Notes: generated from the sequence alone by a model not told the origin. A DNA stretch of 64,000 bases from Symbiodinium natans (GCA_905221605.1 CAJNDS010002244.1:322501-386500), one strand, 5' to 3'. Positions 49,461-58,681 are shown, counted from the stretch's first letter. Made by a program: numbers and translations.

Positions 49461-49772
49461 AGTGAGGCTTGTGGGTTCACAGCTGCCTACAAGACATGCT
49501 CCATGTGAGGTGAAACTCAGTCTGTCTCCCAAACAGCTGCGACACAAACTCTGATCAAATTGCCGTGCCCATTAGGGAGTTTGGGGTTTAGGGTTTAGGG
49601 TTCGGGGTTTAGGGTTCAGGGTTTAGGGTTCAGGGTTCAGGGTTCAGGGTTAGGGTTTAGGGTTTAGGGTTTAGGGCTTAAGGTTTAGGGTTTAGGGTTT
49701 AGGGCTGGTTGAGGGTTCGGGGCTTCGGAGAGCATCTTAGGGTTGAAGGGTTTTTTGGGCAGTTCTCTTCAG

Positions 49773-49834
49773 CTGAGAGCAAGAAGGCCAACCGAGTACG
49801 TAAAGGCCACGTGAGCACAAGGCAGGATGATGGG
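49773..49834 (+). CDS. internal exon, basic, telomeric donor
   Basis: Acceptor AGTTCTCTTCAG| and donor GATGGG|GTTTAGGG. Reads ESKKANRVRKGHVSTRQDDG. Both boundaries are strong and the antisense has no acceptor. Confidence 0.72.
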
Positions 49835-50545
49835 GTTTAGGGTCTAGGGCTTAGGGTTTAGGGTGTAAGGATCCAGGAGGAGGATCCCTCTCAAGAAACG
49901 GCCGGATTTCCAAGCCTCCCAAAAATACCCGACAGGATTAAACGCTAAACCCTAAACCCTAAACCCTAAACCCCAAACCCTAAACCCTGAACCCTAAGCC
50001 CTTCAAGTTTAAACTCAAAACCAGGGCTCTGGACAGTGGCTGCCTCACAAAGAAACCCAAGGCTTGAACAAATCTCGCAAACCCAAAAAGTGTTGCATGG
50101 TCACCTAGGTCTGGTCCCATAATTCTTTCAAGGATTCCGGGGTAGAGTTTTGTGGGTTATACGGGGGGTATATATGGGTTCCCCAATTAAGGGCCCAAAT
50201 TGAGGGACCATGTAACTAAGACAAAAAAGAAATCTTACATTTGGTTAGTAGGAAACGATGGAAGAGTAGCAGTTCCAACGATACCCCATTCCTTTCCGAC
50301 TACGCAACAAATACCCAGTCTCTTGGCCAAGCCAGTCTGCACTTCAACCCTAAACCCTAAACCCTAAACCCCAAACCTTTCTGAAACAAACCCCAGCTTC
50401 ACGAGTGCTGGTCCGGCGCACACCTGATTTGGTATCAGACCTGGCGACGGCCAAAGAACAAGTTCCGAAGCTGGAAGCCCATTAGGGTTTAGTATTTAGG
50501 GTTTGTGCTGCAAACACCAATCAATCATAGTCAATCTGAGTCTAG

Positions 50546-50591
50546 AGCAGACTGCGCTGTCTAACTTCCCCTGCAAAGGCCTTTGTAGCTT
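50546..50591 (+). CDS. exon upstream of family C introner
   Basis: From GAGTCTAG| to GCTT|GTGCCCCC, where the donor is the family C terminus. Reads LTSPAKAFVA. An in-frame TAG lies directly before the exon, which fixes its start. Phase 1; it joins 50710 in frame. Confidence 0.62.
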
Positions 50592-50709
50592 GTGCCCCCT
50601 TATACTCACTGTCTTTAATAAGGACAATATTAGGGGGTTTAGGGTTTAGGGTTTAGGGTTACTATAGTCCCTTTGTAAGGGCTGTTAGCATAAGGGGCAA
50701 CATCCCAAG
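50592..50709. mobile_element. family C element (introner) with heptamers inside
   Basis: GTGCCCCCTTATACTCACTG ... GGGGCAACATCCCAAG. Three TTTAGGG units sit in its loop (50637-50660). Flanked by exons 50546-50591 and 50710-50784. Confidence 0.78.
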
Positions 50710-50784
50710 GTCTTGGGCTCTACGGGGATGTTGCCAGGAAGACTCTGTCGACGGCTGACGGCCTGACTACCCTAGCCCGAAAAG
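50710..50784 (+). CDS. exon downstream of family C introner
   Basis: Starts after AACATCCCAAG|, the family C end, and reads LGLYGDVARKTLSTADGLTT up to AAAAG|GTTCAC. Spliced to 50591 it gives AKAFVACLGLYGDVARK, a smooth junction. Confidence 0.7.
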
Positions 50785-51018
50785 GTTCACTTAGGGGTTT
50801 AAGGGTTTAGGGTTTAGGGTTTAGGGTAGGCGTCTATATAGTCAAAAAGGTTAAGGGTTACCTACCCAGTCCCTAAGAAGCTAGGTACACCCCCCCCCCC
50901 CCCCCCCCCCCAAAGAAGAAACTGCAATCAAGGGCCCCAGTAGCTTCTAACCCAACCAAAACCTAAACCCTAAGCCCTAAGCCCAAAGCCCTAAACCCTG
51001 AACCCTCAACCCTAAACC

Positions 51019-51130
51019 CTAAGACCTAAACCCTAAACCCTAAACCCTAAACCCTAAACCCTAAACCCTAAACCCTAAACCCTAAACCCTAAACTCTAAA
51101 CCCTAACCCTAAACCCTAAAACCTAAACCC
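51019..51130. repeat. CCCTAAA array
   Basis: About 15 units with a few losses. Confidence 0.93.
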
Positions 51131-51258
51131 TTACCTAAGTGTCGTGTCATAGAGGAGCTCCAGGTTGACTCTTTGAAAACTGTAAAGCCCGAAAAACCTT
51201 AAACAGGTTGATTTCGGGTTTAGGGTGTCAGGGTCCGGTTTTTCGGGTTCTCCACTAC

Positions 51259-51325
51259 CAAGCTAAAGCTTGGGCCGTGGCCGTCCAGCTGGAGTTTGTC
51301 TGACCGCCCAGCCACGCTCATCTGC
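51259..51325 (-). CDS. internal exon
   Basis: CACCCCCTTGCAG| to TTG|GTAGTGG. Reads SVAGRSDKLQLDGHGPSFSL. Good acceptor. The frame remains open past the donor to a heptamer. Confidence 0.62.
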
Positions 51326-51390
51326 CTGCAAGGGGGTGCTTTGGGTTTCCGGCTTTACCTAGTGCCCCCTGCCTCTCCCCCTTCCCCTAG

Positions 51391-51455
51391 GCATCCCACA
51401 AGCCGAACTTTGCAGGTTCTTCCGAGCAAGAGGCCTGAAAAGCCTCACCCTGAAC
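51391..51455 (+). CDS. candidate exon with strong pyrimidine acceptor
   Basis: CTCTCCCCCTTCCCCTAG| precedes a frame reading IPQAELCRFFRARGLKSLTL. The donor is unclear (TTTGCAG|GTTCTT possible). Confidence 0.5.
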
Positions 51456-51544
51456 CCTAAAGCCTAAACCCTATAAGATGACGGGCTCTCTTACTTTAGT
51501 TGGGCCTGCGGGCTCCAGCCCTGCCACCCTAAATTCCTAAACCC

Positions 51545-51680
51545 CCTACAAGTAGGGGCCCTGACGATACTTCCTATTGAGACTTCAGCTAGGGGAGTTC
51601 TAACCCCTCATAGCAAGACTTAGAACGCAATGTAGGGCTCTTATAGCCCTACATACAACTCTAAGGCCCCTACTTGTATA
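51545..51680. repeat. hairpin element, family O, with family E inside or adjoining
   Basis: CTACAAGTAGGGGCC ... GGCCCCTACTTGTA; a family E-like unit follows to about 51787 and the terminal CCCTACTTGTATAGAC recurs. Confidence 0.7.
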
Positions 51681-51920
51681 GACCCGGGAGTAACCTAGGA
51701 AAAAAAAGGGTACCCTTTTTGGTTTTAAGGGGATTAGAAGGAAACCCTAACCCTAAAAAAAGGAAAAAAGGGCCTACTCCCGGTCCCTACTTGTATAGAC
51801 AGTCCCTTCAGGGACAGGAGGGTGGGGTCCCTTGGGATAAGGGTTTAGGGTTTAGGGTTCCCAATTTCCACGAAGAGAAAGCCTTGTCCCAAAAACCCCA
51901 GACGTGGAGGTTCAACAGTT

Positions 51921-52035
51921 GCCCAGAGAGGCCCCCCCTCCGTAATTCAGGAATAGACCTTAAGCCATCTAGGAGGCCCTTAACACGATTTGAGGTATAC
52001 TCCACAAAAATCAGAGGGGTATTGGGCTCTTGGAG
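51921..52035. repeat. family D element
   Basis: GCCCAGAGAGGCCCCCC ... GGTATTGGGCTCTTGG. Confidence 0.65.
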
Positions 52036-52482
52036 TCTCAGTGGTTTCGGGCACTTCTAACCCAACTTGTCACGACCCAAGCCCTGCTTGGGATTTGGGG
52101 GGGGGGGGCTTGGGTTTTTTTCGGGTTTAGGGTTTAGGGCTTAGGGTATAGGGCTTAGGATTTAGGGTTTAGGGCTTAGGGTTTAGGATTTAGGGTTTAG
52201 GGTTTAGGGCATAAACCCAAAACCCTAACCCAACATTTACCCCAAAGCCCCCAACACCGCCCAACACCCCAAAGCCGACCTCGTTTCGAGCTTCGGAAAC
52301 TTGGGGTCCCTGCCTTCATTCGGTTTAGGGCTTGGGGTTTAGGGTTTAGGGTTTAGCTTCGGGGTTTTTGGTTCTTTCGGGACCGGGACTGGGGGTCAGG
52401 GGGAGGGGAGGGTAGGGGGGGGGGGGGGGGGCGCTTAGAGTCTTAGAGCTGCGTGTGTATATACATATCTGTGTGTGTAGCA

Positions 52483-52899
52483 TCATCCGGGTCCTCCATT
52501 GGGAAATCGGTCCGTAAGCATGGTTCGTCTAGCAAGCAGCCCCTCCAGTGCTTCATTCATCATACCTTCGGGATTTAGGGTTTCGGGTTCTGCGAGAAGG
52601 AGGGAAGGGAACGGACAATGGGAAAGCCATGACACTGTGCGCTTGAACTTGCTGGGTATGAAGATCCCTTGATTACGCAAAGTGCTTTCAATCGTAGAAG
52701 CCGTACTAGGATGGCTTACAACTTCTGGACAGTGCCAGGATGGATGTTGCAGTCTCGGGCTATATGAACTTATTAACCTGGAAAACCCTACACCCTTAAC
52801 CCAAAAATCCAAAACCCAAAACCCAAACCTTACCCATGGCCGGTGGAACTGCTGGCTGTTTGATCGGGCCCTAGACCCCCTAGTTATAGAAATAGGCAA
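52483..52899 (-). CDS. 138-codon open frame
   Basis: The longest ATG-type non-repetitive frame outside the island. It ends MMNEALEGLLARRTMLTDRF, then a short Gly/Pro tail. It includes one degenerate heptamer translated as ETLNP, so part may be non-coding. Pieces such as IESTLRNQGIFIPSKFKRTV look protein-like. Not recognised. Confidence 0.36.
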   Translation of the reverse strand: MPISITRGSRARSNSQQFHRPWVRFGFWVLDFWVKGVGFSRLISSYSPRLQHPSWHCPEVVSHPSTASTIESTLRNQGIFIPSKFKRTVSWLSHCPFPSLLLAEPETLNPEGMMNEALEGLLARRTMLTDRFPNGGPG

Positions 52900-53170
52900 A
52901 AGGGCCCGACATTAGGTTGCTAAGTTTCGTTAAGTAGGTTTCAGCTCCCTGACTAAAGTTACGTAGTATGGTAAGGGGCCCCAACTTGTAAACCTTAAAT
53001 CCTTCTTGCATGTCTTAGCCCCTGGGTCGTGTTCACTCAACTTCACCCATTGGGCCCATGCTGTTCTTTGTCTATTTGGAGGTTTCCGAAAACGGTTTTC
53101 TTTTTTTTGGGAAGAAGGGGGGTGGGGGAGTGGGCGTCCATAGACGAAGAATGAACGTATATTTGGGTAC

Positions 53171-53204
53171 CTCCCATTCTTGGAAACTGCCCTGTAGTTA
53201 CCGT
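53171..53204 (-). CDS. short candidate exon
   Basis: A long pyrimidine run ending CATCTCTTTAG| and donor GGGAG|GTACCC. Reads NYRAVSKNG. Very short. Confidence 0.38.
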
Positions 53205-53463
53205 CTAAAGAGATGCAATGAGAGAGGAAGTGAAGAGAGGCAGCGGCATCTCGCAGTGACTCGGGTGTCCTGGCCACCTTTATAGGGTTTAGGGTTTAGG
53301 GTTTAGGGTTTAGGGTACTTTCAATATGCCCGTCCAAGGGTGCAGCTGTTTGTCGTAACTTCCAAGAAGCCTACACCCAAAACCCAAACCACAAAGCCCA
53401 AACTCTTTCTGTTCCCCAATCCCGAAAGCCCCATGAGCTCAACTTGCGCACATCCCTTTCCAG

Positions 53464-53495
53464 CAGACACAATGTCGAGTTTGGCAAGCTTTGCG
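53464..53495 (+). CDS. exon before a 42-nt intron
   Basis: CACATCCCTTTCCAG| to GCG|GTTAGGG. Reads DTMSSLASFA; the ATG could be a start. The intron 53496-53537 is a multiple of three and open, so retention is also possible. Confidence 0.5.
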
Positions 53496-53537
53496 GTTAG
53501 GGTTTTGGGGTCTATTCCCCTCTACCCCATTGCAAAG

Positions 53538-53610
53538 ATACACATTCCTCAGTGGGATTCCTTGATATTAGGAGGCGGGGGAGGGAACTGTAGGCGGAGG
53601 TCACCGGTAG
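53538..53610 (+). CDS. exon before canonical GTAAGT
   Basis: CCCCTCTACCCCATTGCAAAG| to GTAG|GTAAGTAT. Reads IHIPQWDSLILGGGGGNCRR. A 41-nt intron follows (to CTCTCCTTCAG| at 53651); spliced, the frame ends at once in TAG, so this may be the C-terminus. Confidence 0.6.
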
Positions 53611-53786
53611 GTAAGTATAGCTTTAGGGTTCATCGTATAGCTCTCCTTCAGGTTCAACATAGGGACAGGTGCTTAGTCCTTCTAGGGGAGTTTCCTAAAC
53701 ACTGAACCCAAAACCCTAAACCCTAAACCCTAAACCAACATAAACTCTAAACCCTAAACCCTGAACCGGGGCCATCAGATCTGAAC

Positions 53787-53833
53787 GCTAGGATGCGGGC
53801 TGATGAGAAACTCGTAGGTCTCAATCTCACTGC
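53787..53833 (-). CDS. FN3 exon, C-C' strands
   Basis: Reads SEIETYEFLISPHPS, the FN3 strand that follows W-x-x-P-x-x-x-G. Acceptor GCTCACCAG|, donor AGC|GTTCAG. It joins exon 54576-54644 in phase to complete one FN3 motif (see findings). Confidence 0.84.
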
Positions 53834-54380
53834 CTGGTGAGCAAGTAACACGAAGCTTTCCCAGAAGCCTTGTAAATGGATACACCCAGAGCCTCCAGAG
53901 CGCTCATACATAGAATATTCCTTCAACCCCTCGTTGCTAAGTACCTGGTCCAAAAAAGGTTTACCTTTCAATTTGGTAGAATAATATGTATCCCTGATCA
54001 GCTGCTAAGAATCAGAAGAATGAGAATTCTAACATGACCTGGGGAATATTCCTAAAAGTATAAAATGGCTTCCGGGATACTCATATCAGGGTTTAGGTTT
54101 AGGGTTTATCCTCAATTACGGGGTATTGGGGCTTCCTATACACACCCAGGGCCTCACACACCGAGCCGACTCTTTGGCACACAGACCTAACCGTGTGGGA
54201 GTTTTCTAGGATGAACAGGTTTTAGTCCCTCAACGATAATCAGGATACAGCTCTGACTTGGGAACTGTTCCTTAAATGGGTATGGGAACTGGGCTTCATC
54301 AAAGCATATTGCGCTACCTAAACCGTAAAACCAGAAACGACAAAAAAGATCCCGATATTGTTGAAGGTCTGCTGTATCCC

Positions 54381-54484
54381 TTGGGATGTTCCCCCTTAGA
54401 CTATAACAGTCCTTAAGAGGGATGATAATAGGGGGTAATTACTATCATCCCTATACAGGACTTTTAGTATAAGGGGGAACATCC
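54381..54484. repeat. family C element
   Basis: TTGGGATGTTCCCCCTTAGA ... TATAAGGGGGAACATCC. Confidence 0.8.
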
Positions 54485-54575
54485 ACATGGATTCCTTAAT
54501 TCAGGGGCATTGGGCCCTAAACCCTAAACCCTAAACCCTAAGCCCTAAAGCAGTGCCCTGTCCTGTTCACCGGGC

Positions 54576-54644
54576 CTCGGTCGCAGGGCTTGTCCCATGC
54601 GATCTCGATGGTGTCAATGCTCTTGGAGAGGTGCGCCGGACGAC
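54576..54644 (-). CDS. FN3 exon, A-B strands, GC donor
   Basis: Acceptor CCCACTCCTCAG|. Reads HLSKSIDTIEIAWDKPCDR and ends CGAG|GCCCGG, a GC donor. Spliced to 53833 it yields AWDKPCDRGSEIETYEFLIS, a complete and classical FN3 core. A GT alternative (CCCG|GTGAAC) is out of phase with the next exon. GC3 is high. Confidence 0.9.
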
Positions 54645-54908
54645 CTGAGGAGTGGGCTTCGAGATTAAGGGTTTAGGGTTTAGGGTTTGATTTCCTGGGC
54701 AAGGATTAGGAGGAGTGTGTACTTCGAGGATTCATGGGTAGTGTGAGGTAGGGTAATTGTGGTAACCGTTGTGGGTACGGTGGCTGGGTAGTTTTAAGTA
54801 GGGTAGTTGTCGTAACGTTTCTACGTAAGGTAAGTAGACTTCTAACCCTATTTAGGGTACGTATACGTAACCCTACTTACAACTACCCATGACCCTCCCG
54901 ACCCCATC

Positions 54909-55025
54909 TACCCAGATCTTCCGAAACCAGTTAATTACGGAATACACCCTGACTTTTATACTAAGGATCATAATTATGAATTAGGGTATATTCCTTCATT
55001 AAGGGGTGTCGGAAGATCTGGGTAC
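54909..55025. repeat. hairpin with CTACCCAGATCTTCCG ends
   Basis: CTACCCAGATCTTCCGAAAC ... TGTCGGAAGATCTGGGTAC, a family D relative with long TIR. 55025-55410 otherwise contains a poly-G run and a short repeat GTGAAACATT around an inverted CACTCTGAA/TTCAGAGTG. Confidence 0.8.
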
Positions 55026-55409
55026 ATGTAGAGGCATTCCTGGCGTAGCTTGCAAGGATGCACCCCTCAACCCTGAGATCGCAGGGAGGGGGGGGGGGGG
55101 GGGGGCACAACTCTCTTGTCTCCTTATGATCCGAGGTGAAACATTCTCTCTCACTCTGAAAGAGCGTCGCGGTCCCGCCTCGAACTCTTCAGAGTGAGGT
55201 CATGAGAGAGAGAGGTGAAACATTACGTTTTGTGGTTATATGAGGATTATATAAAGGGATTAAGGATAATAGTTTTTTTACAAAAAAGAAAGTTCAACCT
55301 ACCCTACCCTGTATATAGTACTTGTGTGGAACTAGCCTTAGGATAACTGGGTTTTTGAAAAATACTTATAGAAAATATAAAATGTCCCACAAGCCAACCT
55401 AGATAAGGC

Positions 55410-55505
55410 CATGGCTGCACTTTACGCCTTGCAGATTCCGAGGTCCCTGGCCCTTCATGCTCGCGAGCCGTGGCTCAAGGCCGTCCTTGGCTGCAAAACC
55501 AAGTG
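55410..55505. CDS. coding segment, strand unresolved
   Basis: Plus: GGCCATGG start context, MAALYALQIPRSLALHAREP, telomeric donor TGG|GTTTAGG, GC3 75%. Minus: TGGTTTTGCAG| acceptor and GGC|GTAAAG donor around KDGLEPRLASMKGQGPRNLQ, which could be an FN3 end. Evidence is balanced. Confidence 0.5.
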
Positions 55506-55787
55506 GGTTTAGGGTTTAGGGGTTTGGTAAGGGTTTAGGGTTTCGGGCTAGGGTTTAGGAATGGGTTCGGATGCTGGAATAGCTGAGCTCGGAGGCACAC
55601 AGACTAGGGCTAAGGACGGCGTCGTTGGAGTTTAGGCACTCTCGGGTCTAGGGCGAGGGCATAGCTGGGCAGATGGGAGAAACCAGGAGAGCCTAAACCC
55701 CAAAACCCAAAACCCTAAACCCTAAACCCTGAAAACCAAACCCGAAACATCCCGAAGCCCTCCATGGGCCCACTGGGTCCCCCTGCA

Positions 55788-55856
55788 TCAGGGTGGAGGA
55801 GCCGGCTCCTCCTGGTCATCGCACTCCATACCGAGGCCATCCTTGTCAAAGGAGCC
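55788..55856 (-). CDS. exon with EF-hand-like loop, terminal
   Basis: After AACTGTAG| the frame reads GSFDKDGLGMECDDQEEPA and stops at 55788. F-D-K-D-G-x-G is the first half of an EF-hand loop; the position-12 acid is Gln here, so binding may be lost. Confidence 0.55.
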   Translation of the reverse strand, partial: GSFDKDGLGMECDDQEEPAPPP

Positions 55857-56055
55857 CTACAGTTTGGGGTTCAGGGTTTAGGGTTTAGGGTTTAGGGCTA
55901 GGGTTTAGGGTTTAGGGTTTGAGGTTTGGGGTTTGGGGTTTAGGGGTTTGGGTTTAGGGTTTAGGGTTTAGGGTTTGGGGTTTGGGGTTTCGGGGGTGCT
56001 TCCCATCCCGTCAGGAAGGATTGTTCAGAATTAGCCCCCCCCCCCCCCCCCCCAG

Positions 56056-56160
56056 AATCCAATCGTCTACCAGGGCGACATGCACCGCAGAAGAGCTACA
56101 CACGGTTTTGGTTCGGCATACGAGCGCCACGCGGGCTTCGAGACCCGCAGCTTTCGATTA
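56056..56160 (+). CDS. internal exon, MORN-like repeat
   Basis: A 17-base poly-C run ending CAG| is the acceptor and TTA|GTGTCG a donor. Reads YQGDMHRRRATHGFGSAYER, matching the MORN pattern Y-x-G-x-x-x-x-x-x-x-H-G-x-G. GC3 is high. Alternatively the exon continues to the family A element at 56174 and uses its terminal GGAG|GTTCAG; splicing across that element keeps the frame open (AWSGDCEWHWRFRVG). Confidence 0.74.
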
Positions 56161-56173
56161 GTGTCGCGACCTG

Positions 56174-56293
56174 CTTGGAGGTTCAGGGTACTTGTAACCC
56201 TAATTATAACTGTACTGATAAGCCCCCTAAGTCCGCTAAGTAGGTTATAAGTAGACTTATAACTGTGGTTATAAGTACCCATGAACCTCCAAG
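56174..56293. mobile_element. family A element (introner candidate)
   Basis: CTTGGAGGTTCAGGG ... CCATGAACCTCCAAG just downstream of the MORN exon. Confidence 0.75.
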
Positions 56294-56421
56294 TGGGGAT
56301 TGCGAGTGGCATTGGAGGTTCAGGGTGGGTTAAGATAGACGCTAGTTTTTTGAACCCAGACTCTGTAAGTCAGATAGATGCCTAAACACAAAACCATGAA
56401 CCCATATGTTTTCCCCTTAAC

Positions 56422-56459
56422 ATGGGCTTCGATTGGCAGTTTCTCAAAGACCATTCGCA
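56422..56459 (-). CDS. short exon
   Basis: CCGAGGACTTTCAG| to CAT|GTTAAG. Reads RMVFEKLPIEAH. The frame is open on either side. Confidence 0.48.
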
Positions 56460-56784
56460 CTGAAAGTCCTCGGAGGGTACCGACGTTCCCAGAGACTCCC
56501 AGGGTGTAGGGATTAGGGTTTAGGGTTTCGGGCAATATTCCAGTAAACCCTAAACCCTAAACCCTAAACCCTGAATTGTGGAACACTTCTTAAATTTGGA
56601 ATGGGGATCGGAATATGATGTAAGGAATATTTCCTAATGAAGGTCAATCTAGCTTCCCAGGCGCTCCAGTACCCCCCTAAACCCTAAACCCTAAACCCTA
56701 AACCCTATAACCCTAAACCCTAAACCCTATAACCCTTTTTTGCTAAACCCTAAACCCTAAACCCTAAACCCTAAACCCTATAAC

Positions 56785-56840
56785 CCTTCATGCTCCAAAT
56801 TGCTGCGGGCACATCCTGTTTCGCTCCTCTCGAATTCTAG
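56785..56840 (-). CDS. candidate exon, telomeric-like donor
   Basis: CACCCCGGCCCAG| to GAAGG|GTTATAGG, a variant heptamer. Reads LEFERSETGCARSNLEHE. Confidence 0.5.
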
Positions 56841-57099
56841 GCTGGGCCGGGGTGGGGAGACCTCCGCGCATCTCCCCAGAGACTCCGCTACGTCTTAATT
56901 GAGGAATATTCCTTGAGCCAAAAAACGGAACCCTCTCAGATTTAAGGGAGATTCCAAAATTTCGGTGTATTTCAGTTGTTTAAGCAATATTCCCTAATTC
57001 AGGGGTACTGGACTATTTTAAGGAATCTTCCTTACTTTAGGGGTGTTGGAGCCCCATGGGTCCGCGAGTTGATTTTAATGACATTTTCTGCCTTCCAAG

Positions 57100-57173
57100 C
57101 GGCCGGTCTCTCGGGCATGATGAAGGGCCGCGACGCTTCCTGCAGATTGGAACAGCACCATGATCAACAATGA
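57100..57173 (+). CDS. 3'-terminal exon with stop
   Basis: Strong acceptor ACATTTTCTGCCTTCCAAG|. Reads AGLSGMMKGRDASCRLEQHH and stops at 57171. An A/T-rich stretch (57174-57260) follows and fits a 3' UTR. It may close the gene that contains the MORN exon at 56056. Confidence 0.68.
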
Positions 57174-57619
57174 AATGTAATTCAAGCCAATAATCAAAAC
57201 ATTCATAACAACAATAACAGAAAGCCATAAAGCAATTAAAAAATCTGCCAGAGCAGAATGCTCTAATAGTATGGCCATAGACGACTAGAGTGATGCCATA
57301 CCAGAAAGGTGGATGAGAAGAGAGAGAACCCTAAACCCTAAACCCTAAACCCCAAACCCTAAACCCTAAACCCTAATCGAGGCCCCAGGCGAGACTAGCA
57401 CTCTGAACCGTCGTGGGGCCGGAACCTCGTTGTCTACTAGGGTCTAGGGTTTAAAACTTTAGGGGGTTTAGGGTTTAGGGTTTTAGAGTTTAGGGTTTAA
57501 GCTTTAGGCCTGAAGTCGACTGTCATCTGTCAGGTATGTGCGCAGAAACAGAAGAAGACAGGGTTGTGATCTCGGAAGAGGAGCCCTGGCAAGTTCCTTG
57601 TTATTTGGGAGGGACTATT

Positions 57620-57730
57620 CAGAGAGCCCACAATGCCCCCTACTTGGTGAATATACCTTGAGGACTGCAGGGATCGCTATGGTGGTTAAAGGCATGCTGC
57701 TTATCCACAGGGTACTGGGCTCTCAACTCA
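57620..57730. repeat. family D element
   Basis: TTCAGAGAGCCCACAATGCCC ... GGGTACTGGGCTCTCAA. A plus exon candidate (57534-57615, ASSLLFGRDYSE) adjoins it. Confidence 0.6.
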
Positions 57731-58005
57731 GGCCCCTGCGGACCAGTCACCCTCGCCAGATACATTGAAGGCCATCACCTTCGGCATAGCTTGGGATGTT
57801 CCCCCTCATGAGTTCTTAATAGGGATTATAATGGGGGGTACTTTATTCTCCAGTATGGACTAATAGTATAAGGGGGAAACATCCCAAGGCATAGCGTCAC
57901 TGTACTCCGAATATTACGCAGGCAGCTAAAGCCTGACTGCACTTCACGCAGGTTCAATAAGCCCATCATCGGGTGCTCATTACAACCCAAACGCTAACTA
58001 GCCGA
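57727..58005 (+). CDS. open frame interrupted by family C element
   Basis: Without the element and one copy of its 8-bp duplication, the frame reads VTLARYIEGHHLRHSVTVLR and stays open to 58005. Using the GT and AG of the element's termini also keeps a frame open (HSLGCIASLYSEYY) to a stop near 57935. The element lies at 57791-57887. Confidence 0.48.
57791..57887. mobile_element. family C element with perfect 8-bp TSD
   Basis: 97 bp, TTGGGATGTTCCCCC ... GGGGGAAACATCCCAA, flanked by GGCATAGC at 57783-57790 and 57888-57895. TIR plus 8-bp duplication is what hAT-type non-autonomous elements show. It lies in an open frame. Confidence 0.9.
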
Positions 58006-58132
58006 CGATTTGCTTAAGAACCCCCCCCCCGGAACAAAAAGGACACATAGGAGATGTCGTCTTCCTCAAAAGGGCAACAGAGGGATTCCTTTTTTTGCTG
58101 TCTTTTGGGGAGTTCCTAAACGAAATGTCGTA
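58002..58132. repeat. family B variant
   Basis: GCCGACGATTTGCTTAAGAACC ... GAGTTCCTAAACGAAATGTCGTAG: here the arms carry a compensatory change outside the core. Confidence 0.7.
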
Positions 58133-58327
58133 GCAAGACCCTTAAAAATCTATGAGGTCATACGGTCGACCTCTTTTCTTATTCAAGGGTAGGTACATGG
58201 TCCCTTCATGCGGGCCCTTAAGCTTAACAAAAGACCCTTACACAATCCATGGGCCCATACTTCAGAACCATCGAAAGAAAGCAAGGGGCCGTACTAAGGG
58301 CCCATGAAGCTACCCTTAGATCACTAG

Positions 58328-58492
58328 GCCCAAGAGCAACCCGGGAATAAAAAGGATACCCGTTTTGATTCCCTAAACCCTAAACCCTAAACCCTAAACT
58401 GAACCCTAAACCCTAAACCCTAAAACCTAAACCCTAAACCCTAAACCCTAAACCCGGAAACCCCGGGAAGCAAGGCCCACCCTGGGTCCTAG
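58328..58492. repeat. family E element split by telomeric tract
   Basis: CCCAAGAGCAACCCGGGAAT ... CCACCCTGGGTCCTAG with CCCTAAA units at 58373-58456 inside. Confidence 0.75.
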
Positions 58493-58681
58493 TTTAAGAC
58501 GGGCTACAAGTCTGCAAGATGCCGCCGCAAAACTCTCCCTGCAGAAGCCCTAAACTAAAAACCCTAAACTTAGGGTTTAGGGTTTAGGGTTCAGGGTTTA
58601 GGATATAGCTGCAACCCTAAACCCTAAAAACCGAAAACCCGAAACCCCAAGAGCCTGAGCCTGGGAGTCGAAACACGTAAA

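Noticed and set aside
51881-51960. Minus reading LLNLHVWGFWDKAFSSW beside a family D element
   Set aside because: No acceptor at the element edge, and plus is equally open.
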